A stretch of DNA of 64,000 nucleotides. Origin: Paraescarpia echinospica. Taxonomy: Eukaryota > Annelida > Polychaeta > Sabellida > Siboglinidae. The notes beneath the pieces are model-generated. The model made no database searches, was not told the origin of the DNA, and saw only the letters and a program-made list of their open reading frames with translations. The stretch is taken from the NCBI GenBank assembly GCA_020002185.1, contig CM034538.1:3998773-4062772 (forward strand), written 5' to 3'. The position numbers and the translations under genes were made by a program. Of this stretch, positions 38,245 to 51,551 are shown piece by piece; positions within the stretch are counted from its first letter, which is position 1; every line of letters begins with the position of its first letter.

Positions 38245-38823
38245 TTACGTCACATTGTCTTCTGTCTCTTCCCATTCTCTGTTTGTCCAACCGATGCCTT
38301 CCTCAGGGAGCACTCCTTGCTCAGGGAGCTCTTCTTGCTCAGGAAGTACTCTTTCCTCAGGGAGCACTCCTGTCCCAGGGAGTACTCCTTTCTCTTGGAC
38401 ATTGGGCCACTCTATCTGCTCTCTTCCAAACCATAGACTTCCCACTCTCCATAGGTCGTCACTCCTATGGTTGTCACTCCTATGGTCGTCACTTCTATGG
38501 TCCTCACTCCTATGGTCGTCACTCCTATGGTCCTCACTCCAAGGGTCTTCAGTCTTCATATACTCTTCAGCCTTCTTAAGCACCTCTGAGAGATTGACCT
38601 CAGGCCCCTGATGGAGGCTCCTCTCAGTCTTCTCAGGCAGCTCAACAAGGCTCACCTCAGGTACTTCAAAGTGGCTAGCCTCAGTCACCTCAAAGAACTG
38701 TACCTGAGGCATCTGAGTAAGGCTGATCTCAGGCACTTGAGAGAAGCTGACCTCCACCTTCTCAGGCACCTCAATGAGTGGCTCCATGTCACAGCTCCAC
38801 TGCTCCATGCTGGAGTCTAGTCC
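38245..38823 (-). CDS. Long open stretch inside an ena intron (possible alternative exon)
   Basis: A continuous frame of about 190 codons lies downstream of a possible acceptor (ttggtgtcag). It is acidic and repetitive: VPEVSLVELPEK-type repeats of 9-11 residues, then a run of HRSDDHRSED units, then VLPEEGVLPEQ-type repeats, ending at a stop after EETEDNV. DNA minisatellites underlie each block. Its entry phase (one base) would suit direct joining to the EVH1 exon at 48034 but not the exon at 44935. It could be a tissue-specific Ena insert or chance openness of repeat DNA. Confidence 0.25.
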   Translation of the reverse strand, partial: GLDSSMEQWSCDMEPLIEVPEKVEVSFSQVPEISLTQMPQVQFFEVTEASHFEVPEVSLVELPEKTERSLHQGPEVNLSEVLKKAEEYMKTEDPWSEDHRSDDHRSEDHRSDDHRSDNHRSDDLWRVGSLWFGREQIEWPNVQEKGVLPGTGVLPEERVLPEQEELPEQGVLPEEGIGWTNREWEETEDNVT

Positions 38824-39017
38824 TGACACCAACACCGACAACAACACTGACACCCACAACAACACCGACACTGATGAACCACTGGTGTCAAACAGTGTGT
38901 GTCACCAGTGTGTGTCACTAGTATCTACCAGCATGTTCGTAATTTCCATTAATGTATGTCACTAATTTCCACTGACATGTCACTAGTGTACATCAGCATG
39001 TGCCACTAATTTCCACC

Positions 39018-39233
39018 AGTGTGTATCATTTGTTTCTTTGTATCCAGTTCAAATTGTATTTCCTGCAGTTGTTGTACCAACTGCTGTAGCACAGTAGCAG
39101 CTGTTGTAGCCGTGGTAGCAGCTGGTGTAGCAGCAGTAGCAGCTGTCGTATCGATGGTAGCTGCTGTTGTAGCAGCAGTAGCAGCTGCTGAAGCAGAGGG
39201 AGTGAGACTAGAGACACCTTCAATGAGTCTCAC
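39018..39233 (-). other. Open Ala/Thr repeat with a short coiled-coil tail
   Basis: On the minus strand, AATAATTAATID-type repeats from gct/aca triplet repeats, followed by VLQQLVQQLQEIQFELDTKK. The tail looks protein-like but there is no clear splice frame to ena. Most likely a triplet repeat. Confidence 0.25.
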
Positions 39234-39715
39234 AGACTCTAAGACTGACCAGTACGGAGGCTGAATCGCACTATCTCCATCACAACAATAAATAACTACT
39301 CCCTTCCTTCAGCACCCTCCATCTCTGTGTGTCAAGATACAGGTGATGTGTGGTCAGGCTCTATTGCTGCCACCTGGACTGGTCAACACCTGTGTCCACT
39401 CTCGTCCATCTTGTGTCTATCAGTTGGCAGTAGGCGGCTGACTCCCATCAAGATTAACACACAGCAAGCGCTGTATCTCACATCTCTACTGTCTCTGACA
39501 ACACCAACTCAACAGAGTGGCACTGAAACACTTCAAATAACATGTCAAATCTACAAGTTCACCTGGATGGGTTGGGGTGATTACCCTGCTGATTGGCAGG
39601 TGAAGAAAACACTATTAATGTGACCTGACAATATGAGTAAACTACTAGTTAGCTTATCTTACTTGAGTTAGCTGCCTAGACTAGAGAGAAGAAGAGAAAC
39701 TATGAGACTCACGGT

Positions 39716-39955
39716 GTCTGATGTGAGTTTGGCCCGGAGCCTGATGTCAGATGTGAGTTTGGCCCAGAGCCTGATGTCAGATGTGAGTTTGGCCCAGAGC
39801 CTGATGTCAGTTGTGAGTCTGGCCTAGAGCCTGATGTCAGATGTGAGTTTGGCTCAGAGCCAGATGCCAGATGTGTGACTGGCCCAGGGCTTGGCGTCAG
39901 GTGTGTGACTGGCCCGGGGTTAGACGTCAGATGTGTGACTGGCCCAGGGCTAGAC
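39716..39955. repeat. 30-bp minisatellite
   Basis: Eight copies of gatgtgagtttggcccagag + cctgatgtca. 30 bp is a multiple of three, so a long spurious frame results. Confidence 0.92.
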
Positions 39956-41466
39956 GACTGGTTCAATACAATCAACTTCATGTCTGCGGGTGTGACCGCT
40001 CTACCCGTCTACTGCCACAGCCAGCAATGTGTTTCTGTAGTCTACCCCGTGCCAGTGACTGCATGTCTTTATTGCCACTCTCTCCACACACGGCACGCCA
40101 CTACCGGCATTTACATCAATAGCCAGTGATCTCACACACAGATACCTGGTGGAGCCTCCGCACAGCCCATCTGTCTCATGTTAACACCGCAAACTCAGCC
40201 GCAACTCCTGCTGAATGCGGTCGCATTTCGCCAGACTGATAACTTCGGCTGAATCATCGTTACACTTGTATTTTGTGAAACAATTCCTGCAGATTACTGA
40301 TTAACCTTTCCCCTTACTAACTGCGGCACAAAAAAGCATCTTGGTACAATGAATTGTTGTCAAACTTCACAAAGGTTCATGTGCACATGGCAATTCAAAT
40401 GGAAAGTTATAATATTTAACACAATTTATCATCCAACAAACCAAACATAATTACATATATGTTTGGTATGTTACTATACAGAATTAATTTAGATTCAAAT
40501 TAAAATCAAATGTGTACGAACAAGCGCAGTGTAACTGAGTCAACTGCTCATAAACAGTGCATGCGTAATCACATCTAAATGGAAAATTGATGTGAAAAGT
40601 CATATTACACAATTACTAGGGTGTTTTAGTTTTTTATAGCAGCAATCATGTTCTTGCCACACTCCAGGAATAGTCTGTGAGCGGGATTCGGAGGCGGGTG
40701 GAATGCAGTGAGTGGGGAGGTAATTACTCTGCCGTCTGGCATCTTCTGGCATGTGGCTGGTGCTACAACACAGCCTTCTGGGGAAACATCTCGCGTGACG
40801 GCCGCACATACCACACTGAGTGACGTCACATGGCTGAGACAACCAGGTACATCAAACACAACACGCTCACTGATGGGGCTACGTGTTGTACGCACACACA
40901 TTCACGCACACACATGCACACACACACACGCACACACACTGGGTAATGTTAGAGAAATAAATGTGTCCATATAACTTCATAAACTGTAGTGTCCTGGTCT
41001 CAGTTGTAGGTCCTGAGACTCTGGCAATGTTGAACTGTGCTGCGCTGATCTCAAGCCATAGATCCTGAGACTCAAGTTACTTTTTCCTGGACTTACCACA
41101 TTAAGTAGAGGATATGACTATGTAAACTAATGATTTGCCAGAAAATCTATAAATGTAACTGATATTTCAGAGACAGTGACCAGTTCACTTAATAAGTACT
41201 TCTTTCTTATCATTTAAATCAACTGGTTACCTTAGTTGGCTCCACAGTCAGCCCGGAATTGTATATCATCTCACCGACTTGTTTGATTGTGTTTGTATGT
41301 ATGATTCATACAATTCACAAAATAAACTCTATCTATCTATCTACACCAATTAAAACTTCATTCTTCAGCTTGGTAACACACCACAACATGTAAACAACAT
41401 TCCTAGAAATTCCCAGAATATCTCAGTGTCATTCTACAGTGTTATGAAACCTGAGGTCATTCCAGA
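39956..41466. other. ena intron; one short minus-strand open stretch of unclear status
   Basis: At 40626-40901 the minus strand has 91 codons with balanced composition (DGRVITSPLTAFHPPPNPAH) ending at a stop, but no splice context or family could be established. A (CA)n stretch at about 40895-40940; otherwise nothing. Confidence 0.4.
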
Positions 41467-41474
41467 ATGTCCTT

Positions 41475-41599
41475 ATGTGTGTGTGTGTGTGTGCGTGTGT
41501 GTGTGTGTGCGTTTGTGTGCGTGTGTGCATGTGTGTGTGCGTGTGTGTGCGTGTGTGTGCGTGTGTGTGCGTGTGTGTGCGTGTGTGTGCGTGTGTGTC
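41475..41599. repeat. (TG)n microsatellite with periodic GTGC
   Basis: Dinucleotide run interrupted about every ten bases by gc (gtgtgtgtgc), a nascent higher-order repeat. Confidence 0.95.
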
Positions 41600-41699
41600 A
41601 TGTTGTGTGTATCATGTTTGTGTTGTCTCTACCAGGAATGAATCTCTACAGGACAACACTGTCTCCATCATACCATGTTATTCTTTGCCAGATGAGTCT

Positions 41700-41900
41700 T
41701 AGCTTTGTTCTAATTAATCCTTGCCAGAGAAGTCTAACTTAGATCCAGCTAATAAATCCCTGCCAAATCAGTAAATTTAAACCCAATTAATTGCTGCATG
41801 ATCAGCAAACTTAAACCAGACTGATCCCTGCCAGATCAGTAAACTTAAACCAGACTGATCCTTGCAGATCAGTAAACTTACAACCAAATTGATACCTGTT
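41700..41900. repeat. ~34-bp degenerate repeat
   Basis: Four or five units like gatccctgccagatcagtaa + acttaaaccagact. Confidence 0.75.
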
Positions 41901-42475
41901 TACTGGGTCTTAAGTTTCACCTAAATAGCATGTATAGATCTATAGGTCTACAATAGATTCTATCACTAACATAATTTGTTTCATGCAACACATTTTAGTA
42001 GATTAATATCAAAATATGTACGCTGTATATGGGCAGGAGCCTGTCAGATCGTGTTGGTGCCCTGTCTTAGGTCTAAGAGGATCATATCGAAACAACGTAA
42101 TAAAAGCCAGACGTTAGAATGTGTTACTGGGATGCTGTGCTATGCTATGCTGTGAAAGCAATCCTAGGAAAGATCAGAACAACACGAAGAGGGTTCATTG
42201 GCCGACCTACCAGAGTATATCACATTGCCATGGATATGGCTAAACCATGGCTGTATAAACATATGTTAAACACTAATTATATTAGAGTATAGAAAACAAG
42301 ATAATGTTCTCTATATTAACCACAAGAAATTAACTACACATTGTCTCATTGAGTTTCACTGCTGTGATATCTGCCTGTCAGGGCTGTTTGTTTGTCTGTC
42401 CGTCTGTCTGACTGTTTATTAATCTGTACGTCTATCTGTCAGTCCGTCTGTCTGACCAAACATCACAGCTGACCA
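41901..42475. other. ena intron, nothing recognised
   Basis: A gtctgt simple repeat at about 42388-42456; no other feature. Confidence 0.5.
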
Positions 42476-42479
42476 CTGA

Positions 42480-44578
42480 TCCAGTCAAGTTGAGTCAAGC
42501 TCAGTCAACCACAGTTCACTACTGATCCTGTCAACCACAGTTCACTACGGATCCAGTCAACCACAGTTCACTATTGATCAATCAGCCACAGTTCACTACT
42601 GATCCTAATCAACCACAGTTCACTATTGATCCAGTCAACCACAATTCACTACTGATCCAGTCAACCACAGTTCACTGGTGATCCAATCAATCACGGTTCA
42701 CTACTGATCCTCGTCAACCACAGTTCACTACTGATACAATCAACCACAGTTCACTACCGCTCCAATCAACCACAGTTCACTGCTGATACAGTCAACCACA
42801 GTTCACGACTGATCCAATCAACCACAGTTCACTACTGATCCTAGTCAACCACAGTTCACTACTGATCCAGTCAACCACAGTTAATTACTGATCCAATCAA
42901 CCACAGTTCACTACTGATCCTAGTCAACCACAATTCACTACTGATCCAGTCAACCACAGTTCACTACTGATCCTGTCAACCACAGTTCACTACTGATCCA
43001 GTCAACCACAGTTCACTATTGATCAATCAACCACAGTTCACTACTGAACCTAGTCAACCACAGTTCACTATTGATGCAGTCAACCATAATTCACTACTGA
43101 TCCAGTCAACCACAGTTCACTGCTGATCCAATCAATCACGGTTCACTACTGACCCTCGTCAACCACAGTTCATTACTGATCCAATCAACCACAGTTCACT
43201 ACCGCTCCAATCAACCACAGTTCACTGCTGATACAGTCAACCACAGTTCACGACTGATCCAATCAACCACAGTTCACTACTGATCCTAGTCAGCCACAGT
43301 TCACTACTGATCCAGTCAACCACAGTTAATTACTGATCCAATCAACCACAGTTCACTACTGATCCTAGTCAACCACAATATTCACTACTGATCCAGTCAA
43401 CCACAGTTCACTACTGATCCTGTCAACCACAGTTCACTACTGATCCTGTCAACCACAGTTCACTATTGATCAATCAACCACAGTTCACTACTGATCCTAG
43501 TCAACCACAGTTCACTATTGATCCAGTCAACCACAATTCACTACTGATCCAGTCAACCACAGTTCACTGCTGATCCAATCAATCACGGTTCACTACTGAT
43601 CCTAGTCAACCACAGTTCACTACTGATCCAGTCAACCACAGTTCACTACTCATCCAGTCAACCACAGTTCACTACTCATCCAGTCAACCTCAATTCACTA
43701 CTGATCCAGTCAACCACAGTTCACTACTGATCCAATCAATCACAGTTCACTACTGATCCCAGTCAACCACAGTTCACTACTGATCCAGTCAATCACAGTT
43801 CACTACTGATCCAGTCAATCACAGTTCAATACTGATCCAATCAACCACAGTTCACTACTGATCCTAGTCAACCATAGTTCACTACTGATCCAGTCAACTA
43901 CAGTTCACCACTGTTACAGTCAACCACAGTTCAACACTGATCCAATCAACCACAGTTCACTACTGATCCTAGTCAACCACAGTTCACTACTGATCCAGTC
44001 AACCACAGTTCACTACTGATCCAATCAACCACAGTTCACTACTGATCCAATCAGCCACATTTCACTGCTGATCCAGTCAACTACAGTTCACTACTGATCC
44101 AGTCAACCACAGTTCACTACTGATCCAATCAACCACAGTTCACTACTGATCCAATCAGCCACAGTTCACTACTGATCCTAGTCAACCACAGTTCACTACT
44201 GATCCAGTCAATTACAGTTCACTACTGATCCAATCAACCACAGTTCACTACTGATCCAATTAACCACAGTTCAGTACTGATCCTAGTCAACCACAGTTCA
44301 CTACTGATCCAGTCAACTACAGTTCACCACTGATCCAGTCAACCACAGTTTATTACTGATCCAATAAACCGCAGTTCACTACTGATCCAGTCAACCACAG
44401 TTCACTACTGATCCAATCAGCCACAGTTCACTATTGTTCCAATCAACCACAGTTCACTACTAATCCAGTCAACCACAGTTCACTATTATTCCACTCAACC
44501 ACAGTTCACTACTAATCCAGTCAACCAGAGTTCACTACTGATCCAGTTAACCAGAGTTCACTACTGATCCAGTTAACC
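42480..44578. repeat. 26-bp minisatellite, about 2.1 kb
   Basis: About 80 copies of ccacagttcactactgatcc + agtcaa, with a longer-range duplication: the variant order around 42560-42960 recurs around 43010-43440. Confidence 0.96.
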
Positions 44579-44582
44579 CTGG

Positions 44583-44900
44583 ACTAAAAAAGTAAAAGGT
44601 ATGTTCTTATATAGCGCAGTATCCAGACTTTAGAACTGCTCAAAGTGCTTTACACTTTACTCCCTGGCAGACTTTTTCAATCAAACACCATCTCAACTTC
44701 TCTGGGAAGCATCCAGCCACACTGCAATTAATGAGCTAAGACTATTCATACAAAAAATATCCACGACTGTCTTTAGCCAGGTACTCACTCATACAGCTGA
44801 GTGAACTAGAGCAACATAGAGTGAACGAGCTTGTTCAAGGTTCAACTCTGCAGCACAGGATTCGAACCCGGGTGCTCTATCCACTGTGCCATCATGCTCC
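44583..44900 (-). mobile_element. tRNA-derived SINE
   Basis: On the minus strand the element begins with a tRNA-like head: a box A-like TGGCACAGTGGATAGAGC and a perfect box B GGTTCGAATCC (near 44867-44877). Only a few bases separate them, so the anticodon arm is missing. A central region and a tail with AAAGCACTTTGAGCAG and GCGCTATATAAGAA follow, a tail type shared by several metazoan SINE/LINE pairs. Ends at an A-rich stretch near 44587. It sits about 35 bp inside the intron from the ena donor at 44934. Confidence 0.8.
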
Positions 44901-44934
44901 AGGTACAGAAGTTGAGGTACTAAGGGTGACTGAC

Positions 44935-45124
44935 CTATGGTCGTCATGGGTGTCTGCGATGGGTCCGTTCTGCTGCAGCCCCCCGCCGCCCCCTCCTAGT
45001 TGCATGGTCATCTGTGACGTCATCTGGGAAGGCAGCTGTGACACTTGCGGCATGTGGTAATGTGACTGTTGTCCCTGTGGACCACCAGGTGGCAGCATTT
45101 GAGCTGGCATCTGTCGCACAACAC
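44935..45124 (-). CDS. ena: ena/VASP exon: Gln/Met/Pro-rich linker
   Basis: Acceptor tttacttgcag (AG at 45125-45126), donor GTCAGT (44934-44929). 190 nt: two bases complete the codon left by the EVH1 exon, then 62 codons and two bases over. It encodes QMPAQMLPPGGPQGQQSHYH, QLPSQMTSQMTMQLGGGGGG and IADTHDDHR, the low-complexity linker between EVH1 and the proline core. Phase joins perfectly on both sides. Confidence 0.88.
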
Positions 45125-45126
45125 CT

Positions 45127-45600
45127 GCAAGTAAAGGATGGGAGATAAAGACAGTCGCTGTTTAGAAGACAAGCTGCTAAAAGAGTGGAAGCTTGCAACA
45201 GACATGGGTCATTCCATGTAAAATCACTGAATGTTCAGAAACTCCCATGCACTATATCTTTAGATTTCTTCTATATTTTCACTGTTCATGGACTAATAAT
45301 CAAATACCTAAAGAAGATCAGCTGTTAACACTAGTATAAGGACATTGATCAAAGAGGAAGCTTGCAGCAGAGATAGGTCATCCCATATCAAATCACTGCA
45401 TGTTCAGAAATTGCCACGCACTACGTTTTCTATATTTTCAATGTACACTGCCTAATCCTCAAATACTTAAACAAATTTCAAAGTTTTTCCCAATAGTTTT
45501 GTCAGATAACACTGGTGTTGTTATCTTATATACGTCATTTTTTGCACAAAAACTTACTGACATAATTTCTGCAGTCCCAGGTCCAATAACTATGCAATGA
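45127..45600. other. ena intron with a ~150-bp duplicated segment
   Basis: ggaagcttgcaacagacatgggtcattcc (about 45187) and a near copy (about 45357) head two diverged tandem segments. Nothing else. Confidence 0.55.
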
Positions 45601-45604
45601 ATAA

Positions 45605-46040
45605 ACTTGACAACCTACTGACAGGACAAATTACAGATCTGACAAATTACAAATGTGACAATTTACAGACCTGACAATTTACAGACAACACAAATTATAG
45701 ACCTGACAACTTACAAACATGACAACGTACAGCCCAGACAACTTACAGGCATGACGACTTACTGACCTGACACCTTATAAACTTACCTGAATATATCCTG
45801 ACCTGACAACTTACTCATCTGACAACTTTCTGACCTGACAACTTTGACCTGAAAATTTACTGTGTCTGACAACTTACACTCATAACAATTTACTCACCTG
45901 ATAACTTCCATACAACTTATAAACCTGACAACACACAGATTTGACAACTTACTGACCTGACAACTTAGACAACTTACAGAAGTGACAAACTGACCACTTA
46001 TACGACAACTTAACTGACTGACCTGACAACACACAGTCTT
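45605..46040. repeat. Short irregular repeat (acctgacaactta)
   Basis: 14-17 bp units, strongly diverged; related units (gtgacaacttataggagtga) recur at about 46620-46800. Confidence 0.75.
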
Positions 46041-47995
46041 GCTAACTGATGTATAACCACCCCTGTTTTATTCAAATGACGTGTAAACTATTAAAACAGT
46101 CTAAATTATGATGCGTGACACAAACAGAAATAGAGATACATAAAGAATAAGGGGAAAGATGTTTCTCTCATGTTAAAAGATTGGAAACCTGGCTGGCTTC
46201 CAGCCTCAAAAAATGGCTTTGCAAACTGTACACAGCCATTGCAATTTAAAGCTTTATTCAATTAATAAAACGCAATGTGGTGGATTTTCCTGGCAACGTG
46301 TTTGACAGCTAGGCCAGTGTCAAAGGGGTCATCAGATTGGGTAGGCATGACTTTTGCTGAAACATTTGATACAAATCCATTTCATCTGACCCATTCTATC
46401 TAATAATGAGTCCAATTAACTTCTACATTACTCACGACGTGTCTATACAGTCATCAGAAACTAGGAATAGGGCTGCAAATATAAAACAGCAGCATTCCTC
46501 TTATTGTTTACGCGTGTCAGTCAATCACAGTCAGTCATAATTTACAGTGTTAAAAATTACCCATCACTTTCTAAATAATGTGGTCATACTCCAGTAAGCA
46601 TGGCAAGCTTACCTGCCCAATAACTTGTAGGAGTGACAATTTATAGAAGTAACAACTTATAGGAGTGACACCTTACTGTAGTGACAACTTATAGGAGTTG
46701 CAACTTACTGTAGTGACAACTTATAGGAGCGACAACTTACTGTAGTGACAACTTGTAGGAGTGACATTATAGGAGTGACAACTTTCAAAAGTGACCACCT
46801 ATATAGAAACTCTGATTTTTTATGATCATGGAAAACAAACAGAATTGACTTAATTAGTGTTTTGAAATGGAATTTACCTTTTGGAATGGAAATTCCGCAA
46901 TCACAGAAACTGAAAGGAGTTCTGCAGAATCACTGTTTTGAAATGGAGTTTGCGGTTTTTTAATGGAAACACTGTGATCACAAGAAAAGGTTAGAATCAC
47001 CAACATCATAAATGATACTGCCCATATTGGCGATATTTTGAAACAAACTGTTTAATATGCAATGGTATTCATTTATTGTGGTGGATTTATGACACATGAT
47101 TTACAAAAAGTACAAGACAAATTGTTGTGCAGTGTCCTGGCTTGTAAGCAACCTCATGTGTACTGGCATAAACTGGGACGCAGGTGACAGGCATTAAAAC
47201 TAAAACATTTATCAATTTTCTGGTTGTTTACTAAATGCAATAAAAATATATCAATTATTAAATGTAGCTCACAGCCTTAAAACCCATAAATATACAGATT
47301 CCAGTTTTAGAACAACAAACTCTGAAGTGAAGGAATAACAACAGCCTACGTTTCCCTGGCTCACAAAGGGATGTAGCCACAAGTTGATAGTTCTAACAAA
47401 TTCTGATGGACATTAGCTTATGGCTGGAAAAAACTGAAACCGCATCAGCGATTTAAATAATCATAATTATTAACATGACTGTATAGTTTACATTTGTTAA
47501 CTTGTCTACGAAGCACTGCTGCACTGATCACAACTGTCATATGGGTTACCGTGTGACTGAAATTATTATTTTATTATCTACATGTGTTATGTACGGTTGT
47601 TACTGTGTTGTAAATACTGAACAAATAAATGCTATTAGAAAGATTACCACACTGTAAAACAGTATTATTTGGATACAGAGATCATAACAATGTGGTATTT
47701 TAGAGATAACACAGAATGTTTAAATTTTTAAAGTTAATTTTGAAATAAACTATTTCTTTTCTTATTATAAACAGAAATGTACCTCTTTAGAAATAGTGTA
47801 TTTGAAATGCCACTTTCAATGCACTCTTTTAAATGGAAAATCTGTGATTTGAAAATGAAAATGTGTCATTTGAAAAGGAGTTTGCCTTTTCTTGAAACAG
47901 AAAATACATAATTGGAAACGGAATCTGTTTTTAACCAGAATGGGACTGTGCCTGTTTTTAAATGGAAAATCAGTGTGCCTACTTACAGAAGTGAC
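46041..47995. other. ena intron, nothing coding recognised
   Basis: Contains the second short-repeat patch (46620-46800) and a diffuse family of gaaatggaa.tt.tg.ttt pieces (46860-46990 and 47820-47960). No exon seen. Confidence 0.5.
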
Positions 47996-48001
47996 AACTT
48001 A

Positions 48002-48345
<344 letters not shown>

Positions 48346-48560
48346 ACCTGCAAAATCCAGGAATCGATCTGGAAAAAGACATGCATGTGCCCTTTGCGCA
48401 CACCAGTGATTGAATTGTGCCTTTTCAAAATTTGATGTGCCCCAAATCAGTTGATTAACATTTTATTAATTAATTATGTGTCTTTTGAGCACAAGTGGCA
48501 AAAAGTATGCGGCATTCCAGTGTACAATGCATCACTGACATGTTTCCACGTTCCAAGGGA
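48346..48560. other. Unique spacer between the two EVH1-acceptor array blocks
   Basis: No feature recognised. Confidence 0.5.
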
Positions 48561-49085
48561 ATCCATGCAATCACACAACACAGTTGATGACCACCTACAC
48601 AATTACACAACACAACTGATGACCACCTGCACAATCACACAACACAGTTGATGACCACCTACACAATCACACAACGCAGTTGACGACCACCTGCACAATC
48701 ACACAACACAGTTGATGTCAACCTGCACAATCACACAACACAGTTGACAACCACCTGCACAATCACACAACACTGTTGATGACCACCTACACAATCACAC
48801 AACACAGCTGATGACCACCTGCACAATCACACAAGACAGTTGATGATCACCTGCACAATCACACAAGACAGTTGATGACCACCTGCACAATCACACAAGA
48901 CAGTTGATGACCACCTACACAATCACATGACACAGTTGATGATCACCTACACAATCACATAACACAGTTGATGACCACCTACACAATCACACAACACAGT
49001 TGACGACCACCTACACAATCACATAACACAGTTGATGACCACCTACACAATCACATGACACAGTTAATGAACACATGCATAATCT
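48561..49085. repeat. 32-bp minisatellite copying the EVH1 acceptor, distal block
   Basis: About 16 units, same as 48201-48345. Most keep an AG at the junction position (ctgcac or ctacac), so each is a potential decoy acceptor that would open into the VVIN codons. Confidence 0.92.
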
Positions 49086-49745
49086 GAGATCTGCTGTATT
49101 GCCCTGACTGTTGTTTACATTCCACCCAGCGGCATTAGTGATTCAGCTGCTCGCGAAATAGCAACGCTCGTGCACACTGTTGAAAACAGCAAACCTGATG
49201 CAGCTGTTATTATGACTGGTGACTTTAACAATGCAGACTGAACAAAACACTGCCTCCGTACAAACAATATGTTGACTGCCCCACCAGATCGGCAAACACA
49301 CTCCATCAGATCTACTGTAATGTCAACAAAGCCTATGAATGCAGTAGGTTGTCTCCTTTGGGCTTATTAGACCATAACACTATTCTGTGCCTACCAACAG
49401 ACAAAAGTGGCAAAGATTGCTCTACACGGCTGTTTTGCTAGCATCAGAATGATCTGTGTTTGAAGAAGAATATCAGTCTCTGGACGAAATGACTGACAAT
49501 GCTTCATCGCGTCAAGTTTTGTGAAGATCTGTGTATCCCGTCTCACTGTGAAATTTTATCCCAACACCAAACCGGGGATGAATGCTGAAGTTAGGGAACT
49601 GATCAAGAAAAAACATGAAATTCTGGCAGATAAATATCAAAATGAACTAAAGAAAGTGCAGAGAGAAATTGACAGTGCTGTGAAAGACTCAAATTCAGAT
49701 GCAAAGTGGAGGAACATTGCAATTCAGCATCCACTCGCAAGATGA
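49086..49745 (+). pseudogene. Degraded LINE endonuclease-to-RT linker fragment
   Basis: In shifting frames: VVYIPPSGISDSAA, MTGDFNNAD, YVDCPTRSANTLHQIYCNVN, LSPLGLLDHNTILCLP and then, in one clean frame (49521-49740), RLTVKFYPNTKPGMNAEVRE followed by LIKKKHEILADKYQNELKKV. The GDFN and DHNTI motifs are apurinic-type endonuclease motifs, and the NTKPGMNAEVR region is the linker before reverse transcriptase in CR1/Jockey-type LINEs. Stops and frameshifts are present and the RT domain is absent. Confidence 0.85.
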
Positions 49746-49764
49746 GGGAGTACTTCGTACAAAG

Positions 49765-51520
49765 ACAGGGTGTGGTCATAAGGACAGATCAGTGTGTACC
49801 AATTCCATAGCACCCCAGGACCTAAATGACAGGGTATAGTCCCAAGGACAGATCTGTGTGTACCAATTCCATATCACCCCAGGACCTAAATGACAGGGTA
49901 TAGTCCCAAGGACAGATCTGTGTGTACCAATTCCATAGCACCCCAGGACCTAAATGACAGGGTATAGTCCCAAGGACAGATCAGTGTGTACCAATTCCAT
50001 AGCACCCCAGGACCTAAATGACAGGGTATAGTCCCAAGGACAGATCTGTGTGTACCAATTCCATATCACCCCAGGACCTAAATGACAGGGTATAGTCACA
50101 AGGACAGATCAGTGTGTACCAATTCCATATCACCCCAGGACCTAAATGACAGGGTAGCTGCAAGGAAAGATCTGTGTGTACCGATTCCATATCACCCCAG
50201 GACCTAAATGACAGGGTATAGTCCCAAGGACAGATCTGTGTGTACCAATTCCATATCACCCCAGGACCTAAATGACAGGGTATAGTCCGAAGGACAGATC
50301 TGTGTGTACCAATTCTATATCACCCCAGGACCTAAATGACAGGGTATAGTCCCAAGGACAGATCTTTGTGTACCAATTCCATATCACCCCAGGACCTAAA
50401 TGACAGGGTATAGTCCCAAGGACAGATCTGTGTTTACCAATTCCATATCACCCAGGACCTAAATGACAGGGTATAGTCACAAGGACAGATCAGTGTGTAC
50501 CAATTCCATATAACCCCAGGACCTAAATGACAGGGTATAGTCCCAAGGACAGATCTGTGTGTACCAATTACATATCACCCAGGACCTAAATGACAGGGTA
50601 TAGTCCCAAGGACAGATCTGTGTGTACCAATTCCATAGCACCCCAGGACCTAAATGACAGGGTATAGTCCCAAGGACAGATCTGTGTGTACCAATTCCAT
50701 ATCACGCCAGGACCTAAATGACAGGGTATAGTCCCAAGGACAGATCTGTGTGTACCAATTCCATATCGCCCCAGGACCTAAATGACAGGGTATAGTCCCA
50801 AGGACAGATCTGTGTGTACCAATTCCATATCGCCCCAGGACCTAAATGACAGGGTATAGTCCCAAGGACAGATCTGTGTGTACCAATTCCATATCACCCC
50901 AGGACCTAAATGACAGGGTATAGTCCCAAGGACAGATCTGTGTGTACCAATTCCATATCACCCAGGACCTAAATGACAGGGTATAGTCCCAAGGACAGAT
51001 CTGTGTGTACCAATTCCATATCACCCCAGGACCTAAATGACAGGGTATAGTCACAAGGACAGATCTGTGTGTACCAATTCCATATCACCCCAGGACCTAA
51101 ATGACAGGGTGTGGTCACAAGGACAGATCTGTGTGTACCAATTCTATATCACCCCAGGACCTAAATGACAGGGTATAGTCCCAAGGACAGATCTGTGTGT
51201 ACCAACTGAATAACACACCAGGACCTAAATGACAGGGTATAGTCACAAGGACGGATCTATCTGTACCAATTCCATATCACACCAGGACCTAAATGACAGG
51301 GTATAGTCACAAGGACAGATCTGTTTGTACCAATTGAATATTACACCAGGACCTAAATGACAGGGTATAGTCACAAGGACAGATCAGTGTGTCCCAATTC
51401 CATATCACCCCAGGACCTAAATGACAGGGTATAGTCACAAGGACAGATCTGTGTGTAACAATTCCATATCACACCAGGACCTAAATGACAGGGTATAGTC
51501 ACAAGGACAGATCAGTGTTC
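49765..51520. repeat. 64-bp minisatellite, about 27 copies
   Basis: Unit aaggacagatctgtgtgtac + caattccatatcaccccagg + acctaaatgacagggtatag (+ tccc). It begins immediately after the LINE fragment. Confidence 0.96.
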
Positions 51521-51551
51521 CTCCTTATCTCACGTCTCTGACTCTTTATCT

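Noticed and set aside
40626..40901. 91-codon minus-strand ORF with balanced composition
   Set aside because: Looks somewhat protein-like, but I could not match it to a family or fit it to splice sites, so it is mentioned only within the intron entry.
44821..44900. Functional tRNA gene
   Set aside because: Box A and box B are present but the anticodon arm is missing and a SINE body follows, so it is a SINE head.
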